Source: Rhodospirillaceae bacterium
GTDB taxonomy: Bacteria > Pseudomonadota > Alphaproteobacteria > UBA8366 > GCA-2717185
Direction of reading: 5' to 3'
Length of the DNA: 11,249 nucleotides
Assembly: GCA_018660965.1 (NCBI GenBank)
Contig: JABJJH010000537.1
Location: 1-11,249, forward strand
Below, one piece after another: positions 1-6,972 of this stretch. A program made the translations under genes and the position numbers. The notes below the pieces were generated by a model. The model had not been told where the DNA came from, searched no databases, and saw only the letters and a program-made list of their open reading frames with translations. The stretch's first letter is position 1. The number at the start of each line of letters is the position of its first letter.

Positions 1-522
1 CAAACGTTGTTGATTGTTGATGACGATGCGCCGTTGCGCAATCGTCTGGCGCGCGCGATGGAAAGCAGGGGGTTTGTCGTCACCACGGCGGCGAGCGTGG
101 CGGAAGGCCTTGAGGCGGCGAATGATGCGCCGCCTGCTTATGCGGTTGTCGATTTGCGTCTGGAAGACGGCAATGGGCTGGAGGTGGTTGAAGCCTTGCG
201 CCACGCGCGTTCGGATATCCGCATTGTCATGCTTACGGGCTATGGCAATATCGCGGCCGCCGTCGTTGCGGTTAAATCGGGCGCTATCGATTTTCTGTCG
301 AAACCGGCTGACGCCGATCAAATCGCCGCCGCCTTGATTGAAAAAGATGGACCCTTGCCACCGCCGCCGCAAGAACCCATGTCCGCCGACCGTGTACGCT
401 GGGAACACATCCAGCGGGTGTTCGAACAATGCGGGCGTAATGTGTCGGAAACAGCGCGGCGTTTAAAAATGCACCGCCGGACCTTGCAGCGAATTCTCAA
501 CAAACACGCGCCGCGAAACTGA
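1..522 (+). CDS. regA: ActR/RegA/PrrA-family redox response regulator (5' end cut by window)
   Basis: This is the DNA-binding response regulator of a two-component system of the RegBA/ActSR/PrrBA type. In that family a membrane histidine kinase senses redox state, and the regulator controls respiration, carbon and nitrogen fixation or photosynthesis genes. The reading frame is open from base 1 (QTLLIVDDDAP), so the true start lies a few codons outside the window; the TTG at 7 is internal. The receiver domain shows the acidic pocket (IVDDD), the phospho-acceptor Asp in VVDLRLEDGNGL, the switch Thr in MLTGYG and the Lys in LSKPAD. A proline-rich linker (PLPPPPQEP) follows. The C-terminus is a Fis-type helix-turn-helix, NVSETARRLKMHRRTLQRI, nearly invariant in this family. 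The visible 173 residues are close to full family length. No kinase gene is visible; it may lie upstream. The next gene converges, with only 10 bp between the two stops. Family assignment is firm; the regulon is inference. Confidence 0.93.
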   Translation, partial: QTLLIVDDDAPLRNRLARAMESRGFVVTTAASVAEGLEAANDAPPAYAVVDLRLEDGNGLEVVEALRHARSDIRIVMLTGYGNIAAAVVAVKSGAIDFLSKPADADQIAAALIEKDGPLPPPPQEPMSADRVRWEHIQRVFEQCGRNVSETARRLKMHRRTLQRILNKHAPRN

Positions 523-532
523 CGGGTGCGCC

Positions 533-1801
533 TTATCGCGCAGTGGTGCGACGGCGGCGCTGGGGCCGGGGGATTGGCGCTTCGTTCCGCGAATCGTGCA
601 ACACTTTATCGATGTAACGGCCTTGATACAGCGATACCCCGAGTTCCTGCCCGACCCGAATGGACGACGGCGTGTCGCAGCGGGACAAAATAATGCGGGA
701 CCGACCAAGTTCGTTGATTTGCGTCCGGATGAGTTCGCGCCGTTCCGCGCTCGCCGCTTCGCCGATCTCCGGCGCCCAGAACAGTTTGACGAGATCGAGT
801 CCAAGTCGTTTCCGGTCAATGAATTCAAACAGGGAAACGCTGATGCCGTCGAGGCAAACGCGATATCCTTTTTCGCGAAGGAAATCGCGGGCGAACATAA
901 AGGCGTTAAAGTCGGAGAAGACATCGGCGGGCTGTAATTCGATGACGATTGTGCCGCGGCTTCCCGTCCGTAAGGAAGAGTCGAATACGAGGAAATCCGG
1001 CGACATAATGGTGGATATATTCAAGTTGATGCTGATGGAGGAAAAAAGTTCACTGTCATCGGCTTTGGCGAGGTGTTTCAACATGCGCGCGTCCAACGTT
1101 TGCGTCAGATGCTGGAACAGCCACCTGTTACCGGTCAGATTGACCTCGGGTAACACCGTGCTGGCCAAATCCATGATGGAGACATAGAGCTCCTTAAACA
1201 CAGCTTGTGGCGGGTTTTCGCCAACGACGGCGCAAATGGGCTGGCGGCGGATGACGCTGGATAGGTCGGAACGCGCCAGGAATTCTTCCAGTTTGCCCAA
1301 TTGTTCCGGGCTCATGGGTTGGCGGGTGTCCGCCTTGATCTGGCCGGCTTCCTGCGCCATTGCGGCAAGGCGCTTTTCCCGTTTCAGCTCCGCGTCGTTA
1401 AGTTTCTCGGCAAGATTGAGAAATTCGGGGTATTGCTGTTCGATATCGTACCATGTGCAAAACGGGTCCACTTTCTGTTCGGCGGTCGCCTGCGTCAGCG
1501 GATCCTCGCTGAACAAAAACCGAAGTTTCGTGACGGCGTCGTCGATATCCTTGATTTTTGCGGATTTGCAGATAAAGACCAGATCGCTGTTGCCGAGGGA
1601 GAAAATCTGACCGTCGAACTGGGTAACCAGATCCTCGAATGTGTTTACGGCGACGCGGATATGCTGTTCGCGCCGGTTTTGTGGCTTCAATCGGGACAAA
1701 TGTATATGGACGGCGCGGCGTTCGTCACGATGCCGGTTGAGTCGTTGAGTGTAATCAAGCAGAAGATACGCCTGACTCGAGATGCCGTCTTCTTGTTTCA
1801 T
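533..1801 (-). CDS. Degenerate GGDEF-like/EAL-like domain protein, probably not a c-di-GMP enzyme
   Basis: The predicted protein is soluble, 422 aa, with no signal peptide or membrane segment. Residues about 25-105 resemble a GGDEF fold with GNSDL (about 70-74) where GGDEF should be. Residues about 125-160 are charged and helical, a likely linker or coiled coil. Residues about 186-400 follow the EAL layout: QPI start, SINLNIS (Asn kept), IVIELQP (first Glu kept), CLDGIS in place of the DDFGTG motif (second Asp lost), LDLVKLF (Lys kept), LSRCDTP where AEGVET is expected (catalytic Glu lost) and YQGRYI (Gln kept). Loss of these metal and general-base residues makes phosphodiesterase activity unlikely; c-di-GMP binding or a protein-interaction role is possible. 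The tail is Arg-rich (PRPQRRRRTTAR). The start is chosen at the ATG at 1801; a TTG four codons upstream (1813) is the alternative, and neither has a clear Shine-Dalgarno sequence. Fold assignment is inferred from motif order. Confidence 0.72.
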   Translation of the reverse strand: MKQEDGISSQAYLLLDYTQRLNRHRDERRAVHIHLSRLKPQNRREQHIRVAVNTFEDLVTQFDGQIFSLGNSDLVFICKSAKIKDIDDAVTKLRFLFSEDPLTQATAEQKVDPFCTWYDIEQQYPEFLNLAEKLNDAELKREKRLAAMAQEAGQIKADTRQPMSPEQLGKLEEFLARSDLSSVIRRQPICAVVGENPPQAVFKELYVSIMDLASTVLPEVNLTGNRWLFQHLTQTLDARMLKHLAKADDSELFSSISINLNISTIMSPDFLVFDSSLRTGSRGTIVIELQPADVFSDFNAFMFARDFLREKGYRVCLDGISVSLFEFIDRKRLGLDLVKLFWAPEIGEAASAERRELIRTQINELGRSRIILSRCDTPSSIRVGQELGVSLYQGRYIDKVLHDSRNEAPIPRPQRRRRTTAR

Positions 1802-1969
1802 TGCCGAGACCAATTATTTCGAAACGATTTACAGTATTTAAACCCGGTAATTATGGGCCTAAAGTCATCACAAATAGTTAACATAATCAAAGAAAGAACG
1901 GAAATTAAATAAAGAATCGGGCGCAGGCTTTAGTCACGCCTACTCTTGCGGGAGATTGACCGCACGGCC
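1802..1969 (-). promoter_or_regulatory. AT-rich gap, likely promoter region of the GGDEF/EAL-like gene
   Basis: This 168 bp gap lies between the tadA stop and the start of the GGDEF/EAL-like gene, both leftward. About 1810-1915 is clearly more AT-rich than its surroundings, with GTTAAC, ATAATT and TTTAAAT runs, as expected of a promoter region. Several hexamers could serve as a -10 on the minus strand, such as CATAAT near 1850, but none has a good -35 partner at 16-18 bp, so I do not pick one. I see no terminator hairpin with a T run after tadA and no open reading frame of interest. Confidence 0.35.
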
Positions 1970-2449
1970 TCAATCGCCTGCCGCGCCCCGGCGCGCAATG
2001 AAGAAGTCGCGCAACAGCGCCGCCGCGTCTGTTTCTTGTACGCCGCCATAGATTTCGGGCGCGTGATGGCATGTCGGTTGTTGGAACACTCTTGGACCAT
2101 GTTCGACACCGCCGCCCTTGGGATCGTAAGCGCCGAAATAAACCCGGCGTAATCGGGCGAAGGAAATCGCCGTTGCGCACATAGGACACGGTTCCAGGGT
2201 AACGTATAAATCAGCGTGCGGCAGGCGCGGCGCCCCGGCGCGTGCGGCGGCGTCGCGAATGACCAGCATTTCCGCATGGGCGCTGGGGTCGGCGCGGCCT
2301 TCAACTTCGTTTCCTGCGCGCGCCAGCACCGCGCCAGTATCGCCATCCACAAGAATAGCGCCCACGGGGACTTCACCGCGCCCGGCGGCCAGCCGGGCTT
2401 CGGCGAGCGCGAGCGACATAAAGGTTGTTTTGGGGGCCGTCTGCGACAT
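1970..2449 (-). CDS. tadA: tRNA-specific adenosine deaminase TadA
   Basis: This is a cytoplasmic zinc deaminase that converts the wobble adenosine (A34) of tRNA-Arg(ACG) to inosine, allowing decoding of CGU, CGC and CGA. At 159 aa it matches the family length (E. coli about 167). The CDA fold is shown by HAE at residues 58-60 (zinc His plus catalytic Glu) and the two zinc cysteines in LEPCPMC (C88, C91). The C-terminal part, YDPKGGGVEHGPR to LLRDFF, fits TadA-like nucleoside deaminases. The start is the ATG at 2449 (MSQTAPK); the frame stays open to about 2803, but that stretch lies antisense to the next gene and has no domain. An AGGCAGGG stretch about 6 nt upstream may act as the ribosome binding site. 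The gene diverges from rluB across 115 bp. A free guanine or cytosine deaminase is the less likely alternative. Confidence 0.9.
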   Translation of the reverse strand: MSQTAPKTTFMSLALAEARLAAGRGEVPVGAILVDGDTGAVLARAGNEVEGRADPSAHAEMLVIRDAAARAGAPRLPHADLYVTLEPCPMCATAISFARLRRVYFGAYDPKGGGVEHGPRVFQQPTCHHAPEIYGGVQETDAAALLRDFFIARRGAAGD

Positions 2450-2564
2450 GGGCGCACCCTGCCTATTGCGTCGCTTTCCGTCAAGAATAGCCGATGCCGG
2501 GTGTTTATTGTCCCGAGGTTGCGTATATACAGGCGAGCGGGACGGTAACGTCGAAAGAAACCGA
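2450..2564. promoter_or_regulatory. Divergent promoter region between tadA and rluB
   Basis: This 115 bp region must hold the start signals of both outward-facing genes. Rightward, TATATA at 2524-2529 is a possible -10 for rluB, 35 nt before its start, but no good -35 sits at the right distance. Leftward, TATTCT (2489-2484 on the minus strand) is a possible -10 for tadA, with GGGACA about 19 bp further upstream. Both are weak by sequence alone. I see no operator-like dyad. Confidence 0.35.
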
Positions 2565-3395
2565 ATGGCGCGGAAATCAAAATCACCCCCATCTCCCGTT
2601 AAGGAGACGGGGGCGGCGGAAAGACCCAAGGGCGACAGAATAGCGAAGATCATGGCGCGCGCCGGGTTGTGTTCCCGGCGCGAGGCCGAACGGTGGGTCG
2701 AGCAAGGGCGCGTGAGCGTTAACGGGGAAACACTAACCTCACCGGCAATCAACGTCGCCGATCTGTCTTCGATCCGCGTCGATGGGGCCGCGTTGCCGGG
2801 CAATGACCCGCCGCGTTTGTGGCGTTATCACAAGCCCGTCGACGTCATGACGACCAGCCACGACCCTGAAGGCCGCCCGACGATATACGACCGGCTGCCG
2901 AAAAATTTGCCGCGCGTCATGCCGGTCGGGCGGCTGGACATCAATTCGGAAGGCTTGTTGTTGATGACCAATGACGGTCAGTTGAAACGGCATCTGGAGT
3001 TGCCGTCCACGGGGTGGCGCCGTCGATATCGCGCCCGCGTTTACGGGCGGGTCGATCCGGCGCAATTGGCGGGACTTTCGCGCGGCGTCGTCGTCGAAGG
3101 CGTGCGCTACGCCGCCATCGAAGCCGTTCTGGACAGTCAGGAGGGCGCAAACGCCTGGGTGACGCTAACCTTGCGGGAAGGCAAAAATCGCGAGGTGCGC
3201 CGCGTCCTGACGCATTTGGGATATTCGGTGAACCGCCTGATCCGCACGGCCTATGGCCCGTTCCAACTGGGGAATCTGGGGCGCGACGAAGTCGAGGAAG
3301 TCAACAGACGCGCGCTGCGGGACCAATTGGACGCTGAAACATTGACGGCGCTGGGAATGCGTGAAGAGTTGGGCCTTGCGAATCGTCGCCGGTGA
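2565..3395 (+). CDS. rluB: 23S rRNA pseudouridine synthase, RsuA/RluB family
   Basis: This cytoplasmic enzyme isomerises a uridine in rRNA to pseudouridine; RluB acts on U2605 of 23S rRNA in E. coli numbering. The 276 aa protein has a basic N-terminal tail, an S4 RNA-binding domain (about residues 24-70, RIAKIMARAGLCSRREAE and VSVNG), and the RsuA-family catalytic domain. The catalytic Asp is D125 in GRLDINSEGLLLMTNDG, the family signature. LREGKNREVRRVL (about 203-215) is a second conserved family stretch. The start is the ATG at 2565, preceded by a weak purine stretch (GAAAGAAA). The frame is open further upstream to 2259, but that part is antisense to tadA. It is divergent from tadA and overlaps rsmD at its 3' end, so the two are probably translated from one message. 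Among RsuA, RluB, RluE and RluF, RluB is the best guess because of the S4 domain and neighbourhood. Confidence 0.9.
   Translation: MARKSKSPPSPVKETGAAERPKGDRIAKIMARAGLCSRREAERWVEQGRVSVNGETLTSPAINVADLSSIRVDGAALPGNDPPRLWRYHKPVDVMTTSHDPEGRPTIYDRLPKNLPRVMPVGRLDINSEGLLLMTNDGQLKRHLELPSTGWRRRYRARVYGRVDPAQLAGLSRGVVVEGVRYAAIEAVLDSQEGANAWVTLTLREGKNREVRRVLTHLGYSVNRLIRTAYGPFQLGNLGRDEVEEVNRRALRDQLDAETLTALGMREELGLANRRR
3363..3368 (+). promoter_or_regulatory. Ribosome binding site deciding the TTG start of rsmD
   Basis: GAAGAG lies 7 nt before TTG at 3376. This spacing favours the TTG start over the upstream in-frame GTG at 3361, which would give five extra residues. Starting at the TTG also gives the N-terminus MRIVAGDQRG, which matches the usual RsmD beginning of the MRIIAG type. 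Confidence 0.6.
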
Positions 3396-3972
3396 TCAAC
3401 GCGGTGTTCGGTTGAGCGCGCCGCCGGGCCGTGTGTTGCGCCCGACCGCCGACAGGGTGCGCGAGGCGGTGTTCAACATTCTGGCGCATGGTCGATTGTC
3501 CGCATCACGTCTGTCCGGTGCTTCCGTTCTGGATGTCTTCGCGGGCACGGGCGCCTTGGGTTTGGAGGCGCTTAGTCGGGGCGCCGATCACGCCGTCTTC
3601 ATCGAAAAAAGCCGGATCGCGCTCAAGGCCCTGCGTGAAAATGTCGCGCGGTGCCGTCGGGAAGATCACTCCACGATTTATGAAGGTGACGCCTTGAAAC
3701 CGCCCAAACCGTCGCGCGGCGCGCCGGTGGATTTCGTCTTCATTGATCCGCCCTATCGCGACGCCTTGATGGCGCCGACGCTCGACGCCCTGGATGCGGC
3801 GGGGTGGTTTGGTCCGGCCACGATCATCATTGCGGAAAGGGCTTCGGATGAGGCGCCGCTGGAAGGGTGGGTGTGCCTGCAGACTCGGCGGTACGGCGCC
3901 GCGCGGGTCGATTTCCTGATGGCGCAATCACCGGGACTCGAACCGGTGAACCAGGGGCAGGGCGATCAATAG
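3376..3972 (+). CDS. rsmD: 16S rRNA (guanine966-N2)-methyltransferase RsmD
   Basis: This is an S-adenosylmethionine-dependent methyltransferase that makes m2G966 in 16S rRNA during 30S assembly. It is 198 aa from the TTG at 3376. It shows the RsmD N-terminus (MRIVAGDQRG), LRPTADRVREAVFNIL (about 21-36), the SAM-binding motif I DVFAGTGALGLEAL (53-66), an acidic FIEKS end of strand two, and the catalytic DPPY motif (124-127, FIDPPY). It overlaps the end of rluB by 20 nt (35 nt if the GTG at 3361 is used), suggesting coupled translation of two rRNA-modifying enzymes. The usual RsmD fold ends near VDFLM (about residue 182). The remaining 16 residues are an unconserved tail lying antisense to the end of the MFS gene, a 45 nt convergent overlap. 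Function is firm; the start is well supported but not proven. Confidence 0.9.
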   Translation: MRIVAGDQRGVRLSAPPGRVLRPTADRVREAVFNILAHGRLSASRLSGASVLDVFAGTGALGLEALSRGADHAVFIEKSRIALKALRENVARCRREDHSTIYEGDALKPPKPSRGAPVDFVFIDPPYRDALMAPTLDALDAAGWFGPATIIIAERASDEAPLEGWVCLQTRRYGAARVDFLMAQSPGLEPVNQGQGDQ

Positions 3973-5070
3973 CATCGGCGCCAAGACCAACGCCCCAATT
4001 AAATAAGGCCAGTCGGGGCCCAGAGACACGAACACCGCCCCGCCCCATGCCGGCCCCAGTATTCGGGCAAAGCTGGCGACAGATTGCGCCGCGCCCAACG
4101 CGCCGCCTTGTAAATCGGCTGGCGCGGCGCGGCTGATCAGACTTTGCATGGCCGGGTTCTGCAGCCCGAAGCCAATCGAGATGGCGCCAAGTGGCGCCAG
4201 CACTAGCCAAACGCCGCCCGCAAAGGGTAATCCGCCCAACCCCAGCGCAATCAACGTAATCCCCGCCAGCATCAACCGGCTTTCGCCATAACGGTGTGAC
4301 AATCGACCGACCAATCCACCTTGCACGATGACCATGACGACGCCAATGAACGTCATGTACCAGGCTACGTCGCGCGGTCCCAATGCGAACACCGCCTTGC
4401 ACCATAGCGGAAACGTTCCCTCCAAGGCGGTGAACGCCAGAAAAACGAACAGGTAAATTAAAAACAAACGCGCGATAAGTCCGTTCGCCAGAATCCGCCA
4501 TGCGGCGATTTCCCGCGATTGGGGTTCATGCCGTGTTGGCTCCTTCAAAAAAAACGCCGCCGCCAGGAAACCGGTGACGGAAAAGACGCCGGCGAGAATC
4601 GACGGCAGGGCGTAATTTGGCGAATCGCCGCCGACCGCGATGCCACCCATCGTCGGCCCGATGACAAACCCGAGGCCGATTGAGGCGCCAAGCAGCCCCA
4701 TGCCCTTCGCGCGATCCGTTTCAGACGTGGAATCCGCGACGTAAGCCTGCGCGGCGGCGAGCCAGCCAGCCGCGGCTCCCGCAAGCGCCCGGCTGGCGAA
4801 GACCTCCCACAAGGATTGTGCGGCGGCGAGCCAAAGGTAGCTGAGAATCGTCGTGGCGATGCAGGTCAGCATCACCGGTTTGCGGCCGATATAGTCGGAT
4901 AGCCGACCCCATAGCGGCGCGGTCAGTAACCCGGCGCCGGAAAATATCGAAAACACCAGCGGCGCGGTGTCTGCTCCGGCGCCGAAATGGGTCGCGTAGA
5001 ATGGCAGCAAGGGGATGACCACCCCAAGACCGGCGATATTAAGACAGACGACAAAGTATAATGGGCGCAT
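3928..5070 (-). CDS. MFS transporter, TetA-like drug:H+ antiporter group (DHA1)
   Basis: This is an inner-membrane proton-driven transporter of 380 aa, almost entirely hydrophobic with about 12 predicted membrane segments. MFS motif A is present between helices 2 and 3 (GRLSDYIGRKPVM, 55-67), and the antiporter motif C appears in helix 5 (GASIGLGFVIGPTMGG, 128-143), which points to export. The opening IAGLGVVIPLLPFYA resembles TetA/MdtG-like proteins. The substrate cannot be told from sequence. The annotated start, ATG at 5070, has no visible Shine-Dalgarno sequence. The 18 codons between the mutL stop and this ATG are open in the same frame and read plausibly (SIHPNGDPR just before the Met) but contain no ATG, GTG or TTG. 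The gene lies 54 bp behind mutL on the same strand and is probably cotranscribed, though no functional link is evident. Its 3' end overlaps rsmD. Confidence 0.85.
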   Translation of the reverse strand: MRPLYFVVCLNIAGLGVVIPLLPFYATHFGAGADTAPLVFSIFSGAGLLTAPLWGRLSDYIGRKPVMLTCIATTILSYLWLAAAQSLWEVFASRALAGAAAGWLAAAQAYVADSTSETDRAKGMGLLGASIGLGFVIGPTMGGIAVGGDSPNYALPSILAGVFSVTGFLAAAFFLKEPTRHEPQSREIAAWRILANGLIARLFLIYLFVFLAFTALEGTFPLWCKAVFALGPRDVAWYMTFIGVVMVIVQGGLVGRLSHRYGESRLMLAGITLIALGLGGLPFAGGVWLVLAPLGAISIGFGLQNPAMQSLISRAAPADLQGGALGAAQSVASFARILGPAWGGAVFVSLGPDWPYLIGALVLAPMLLIALPLVHRFESR

Positions 5071-5124
5071 GCGCGGGTCGCCATTCGGGTGGATTGAAAC
5101 GGTGAACAGGTCGGGTGGGGTCTG

Positions 5125-6972
5125 CTAACGACGGCCAAACAGTTTTTCAATATCCGCCAGCCGCAGTTCGACATAAGTGGGCCGACCATGGTTGCATTGG
5201 CCTGAATGCGGCGTTTGCTCCATTTCACGCAATATCGCATTCATTTCCGGGACATTCAAACGCCGCCCCGCGCGGACGGAACCGTGGCACGCCATGGTCC
5301 CGCATACATCTTCCAAGCGTTCCTTCAACCCGAAGGCCTCGCCGAGCGACATAACTTCGTCGGCAAGGTCCCGCACCAGCGCCTGGGCGTCGACATCGCC
5401 CAGCAACGCAGGCGTTTCGCGAACCACCACGGTTCCCGCTCCGAAGCCTTCGATCACGAGGCCCAGTTCCGCGAGCTCCGCCGCCCGGTCGAGTAATTTT
5501 TCCGCCGCCGCTTCATCAAGTTCGACGACTTCGGGTATCAACAAGGCTTGCCGGGCGACACCGGTTTTGGCCAGCGCCAGTTTCATGCGCTCATAGACCA
5601 ACCGTTCATGCGCCGCGTGTTGGTCGATAACGACAACGCCGTCATTGGTTTGGGAAATGATATAGGTTTCGTGTAATTGTGCGCGCGCCGCGCCGAGCGG
5701 AAAATCAAGAACAGCGTCTTGTGTGTCCGTTGCGGTCTCCATGGTTTGGGTTGACGGCGCGGCTATGTCCGGCGACTCGAAGGGGGATTGAAAAGCGCTG
5801 GCCTGATCGGCCAAACCGCGAGACGGGAAAGGCGCCGCATTCCCGTATCCACCGCCGGAACGGCGACTGGCGGCGAGGGCGGCGCTTGAGGCCGCGTGCA
5901 GGGGTTGAAACGACCCCAGGGCGGCGGCGGCGACGCTGGTCGACGCCCGGTGGCCGGCGTCGTTCAACGCCTGCTTCAGTCCGCCGACGATCAGGCCGCG
6001 AATTAAACCGGCGTCGCGAAAGCGGACTTCGGCCTTCATGGGGTGCACATTGACGTCGACATCGGGGGGGTCAATATCGAGGAAGAGCGCGATCATGGGA
6101 TGGCGGTTGCGCGCTAGAAAATCCATATAGGCGCCTCTTACCGCGCCCAACAACAACCGGTCGCGCACTGGGCGGCCATTCACGAAAAGATATTGCTGCA
6201 TCGAATTCGCGCGGCTGAGCGTTGGCACAGCGGCGTACCCGGTCAACCGGACGCCTTGGCGTTCGGCGTCTATCGGCAGGGCGTTTTCGGCGAACTCACG
6301 TCCCATGATGGCGGATAGACGCTGCAGTTTCGCATCCAGCAAATCACCTTGAGCCGCACTGACGCGAAGCCTGTCACGCGGTTTGTCGGAATTGCTGTCC
6401 TGGCCGCCGTCCCGCAACGTGAATGCGATATCCGGTCGGGCCATCGCCAGTCGCCGCATAATATCGACAATCTGGTTGGTTTCCGACCGGTCCCCCTTCA
6501 TGAATTTAAGGCGCGCCGGGGTGGCGTAAAAAAGGTCCCGAATTTCCACTCGCGTGCCGACGGGGGCCGCCGCCGGCGCCGCTTCGGATACGGCGCCGCC
6601 CTCGACGTTAATGGTCCAGGCGTTATCCGCGCCGGGCGGGCGCGTTGTGATTGACAGACGGCTGACGGCGCCGATGGACGGCAGCGCTTCGCCGCGAAAT
6701 CCAAGTGTGCGTATATCGACCAGATCGTCGTCGCGAAGTTTCGATGTCGCGTGGCGCTGGATGGCCAGATCCAGGTCTTCGCGAGTCATGCCGACACCGT
6801 CATCGACAACGGCGATCAGGGTTTTGCCACCGTCCCGAATAGTCACTTCAATGTGGCGCGCTTCGGCGTCGATGCTGTTCTCGACCAGTTCCTTGACCGC
6901 CGAGGCGGGTCGTTCGACGACTTCGCCCGCCGCAATCCGGTTGACGGTCCCTTCCGACAGGCGGCGGATCAT
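5125..6972 (-). CDS. mutL: DNA mismatch repair protein MutL (endonuclease type)
   Basis: MutL couples MutS mismatch recognition to downstream repair. The 615 aa protein has the GHKL ATPase N-terminus with ELVENSIDA (Glu/Asn site, about 28-36), DDGVGM (57-62) and TLGFRGEALPSIGAVS (89-104). A flexible Ala/Ser/Pro linker runs from about 340 to 428. The C-terminal dimerisation domain carries the metal-dependent nicking motif DQHAAHERLVYE (450-461), an exact DQHA-x2-E-x4-E, plus ACHGSVR (561-567) and CNHGRP (593-598). This is therefore the nicking MutL of bacteria without MutH, not the E. coli type. CNHGRP has Asn where many homologues have Pro. The ATG at 6972 overlaps the pgi stop in an ATGA, so translation is probably coupled. 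The C-terminus ends LFGRR, as is common in MutL. Confidence 0.97.
   Translation of the reverse strand: MIRRLSEGTVNRIAAGEVVERPASAVKELVENSIDAEARHIEVTIRDGGKTLIAVVDDGVGMTREDLDLAIQRHATSKLRDDDLVDIRTLGFRGEALPSIGAVSRLSITTRPPGADNAWTINVEGGAVSEAAPAAAPVGTRVEIRDLFYATPARLKFMKGDRSETNQIVDIMRRLAMARPDIAFTLRDGGQDSNSDKPRDRLRVSAAQGDLLDAKLQRLSAIMGREFAENALPIDAERQGVRLTGYAAVPTLSRANSMQQYLFVNGRPVRDRLLLGAVRGAYMDFLARNRHPMIALFLDIDPPDVDVNVHPMKAEVRFRDAGLIRGLIVGGLKQALNDAGHRASTSVAAAALGSFQPLHAASSAALAASRRSGGGYGNAAPFPSRGLADQASAFQSPFESPDIAAPSTQTMETATDTQDAVLDFPLGAARAQLHETYIISQTNDGVVVIDQHAAHERLVYERMKLALAKTGVARQALLIPEVVELDEAAAEKLLDRAAELAELGLVIEGFGAGTVVVRETPALLGDVDAQALVRDLADEVMSLGEAFGLKERLEDVCGTMACHGSVRAGRRLNVPEMNAILREMEQTPHSGQCNHGRPTYVELRLADIEKLFGRR

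Noticed and set aside
523..532. Possible bidirectional terminator between the converging regA and GGDEF/EAL-like genes
   Set aside because: Only 10 bp separate the stops, and I find no GC hairpin followed by T residues on either strand.
1874..1881. TTAACTAT on the minus strand, close to a CtrA half-site (TTAACCAT)
   Set aside because: There is one mismatch, no paired TTAA at the required spacing, and the region is AT-rich, so chance is the simpler explanation.
1301..1912. Long rightward open frame of about 203 codons opposite the GGDEF/EAL-like gene
   Set aside because: It is antisense to a protein with recognisable domain layout, has no recognisable motif, and such shadow frames are common in GC-rich DNA.
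2259..2564. N-terminal extension of rluB by about 102 codons
   Set aside because: It is antisense to tadA; the S4 domain of RluB is already complete from the ATG at 2565.
2450..2803. N-terminal extension of tadA by about 118 codons
   Set aside because: The stretch is antisense to rluB and its promoter, shows no domain, and TadA proteins normally begin near MSQ-type starts at this length.
3827..4501. Leftward open frame of 224 codons in another frame over the MFS gene
   Set aside because: It is Arg/Gly-rich with no family features and overlaps the clearly real MFS gene; it is a shadow frame.
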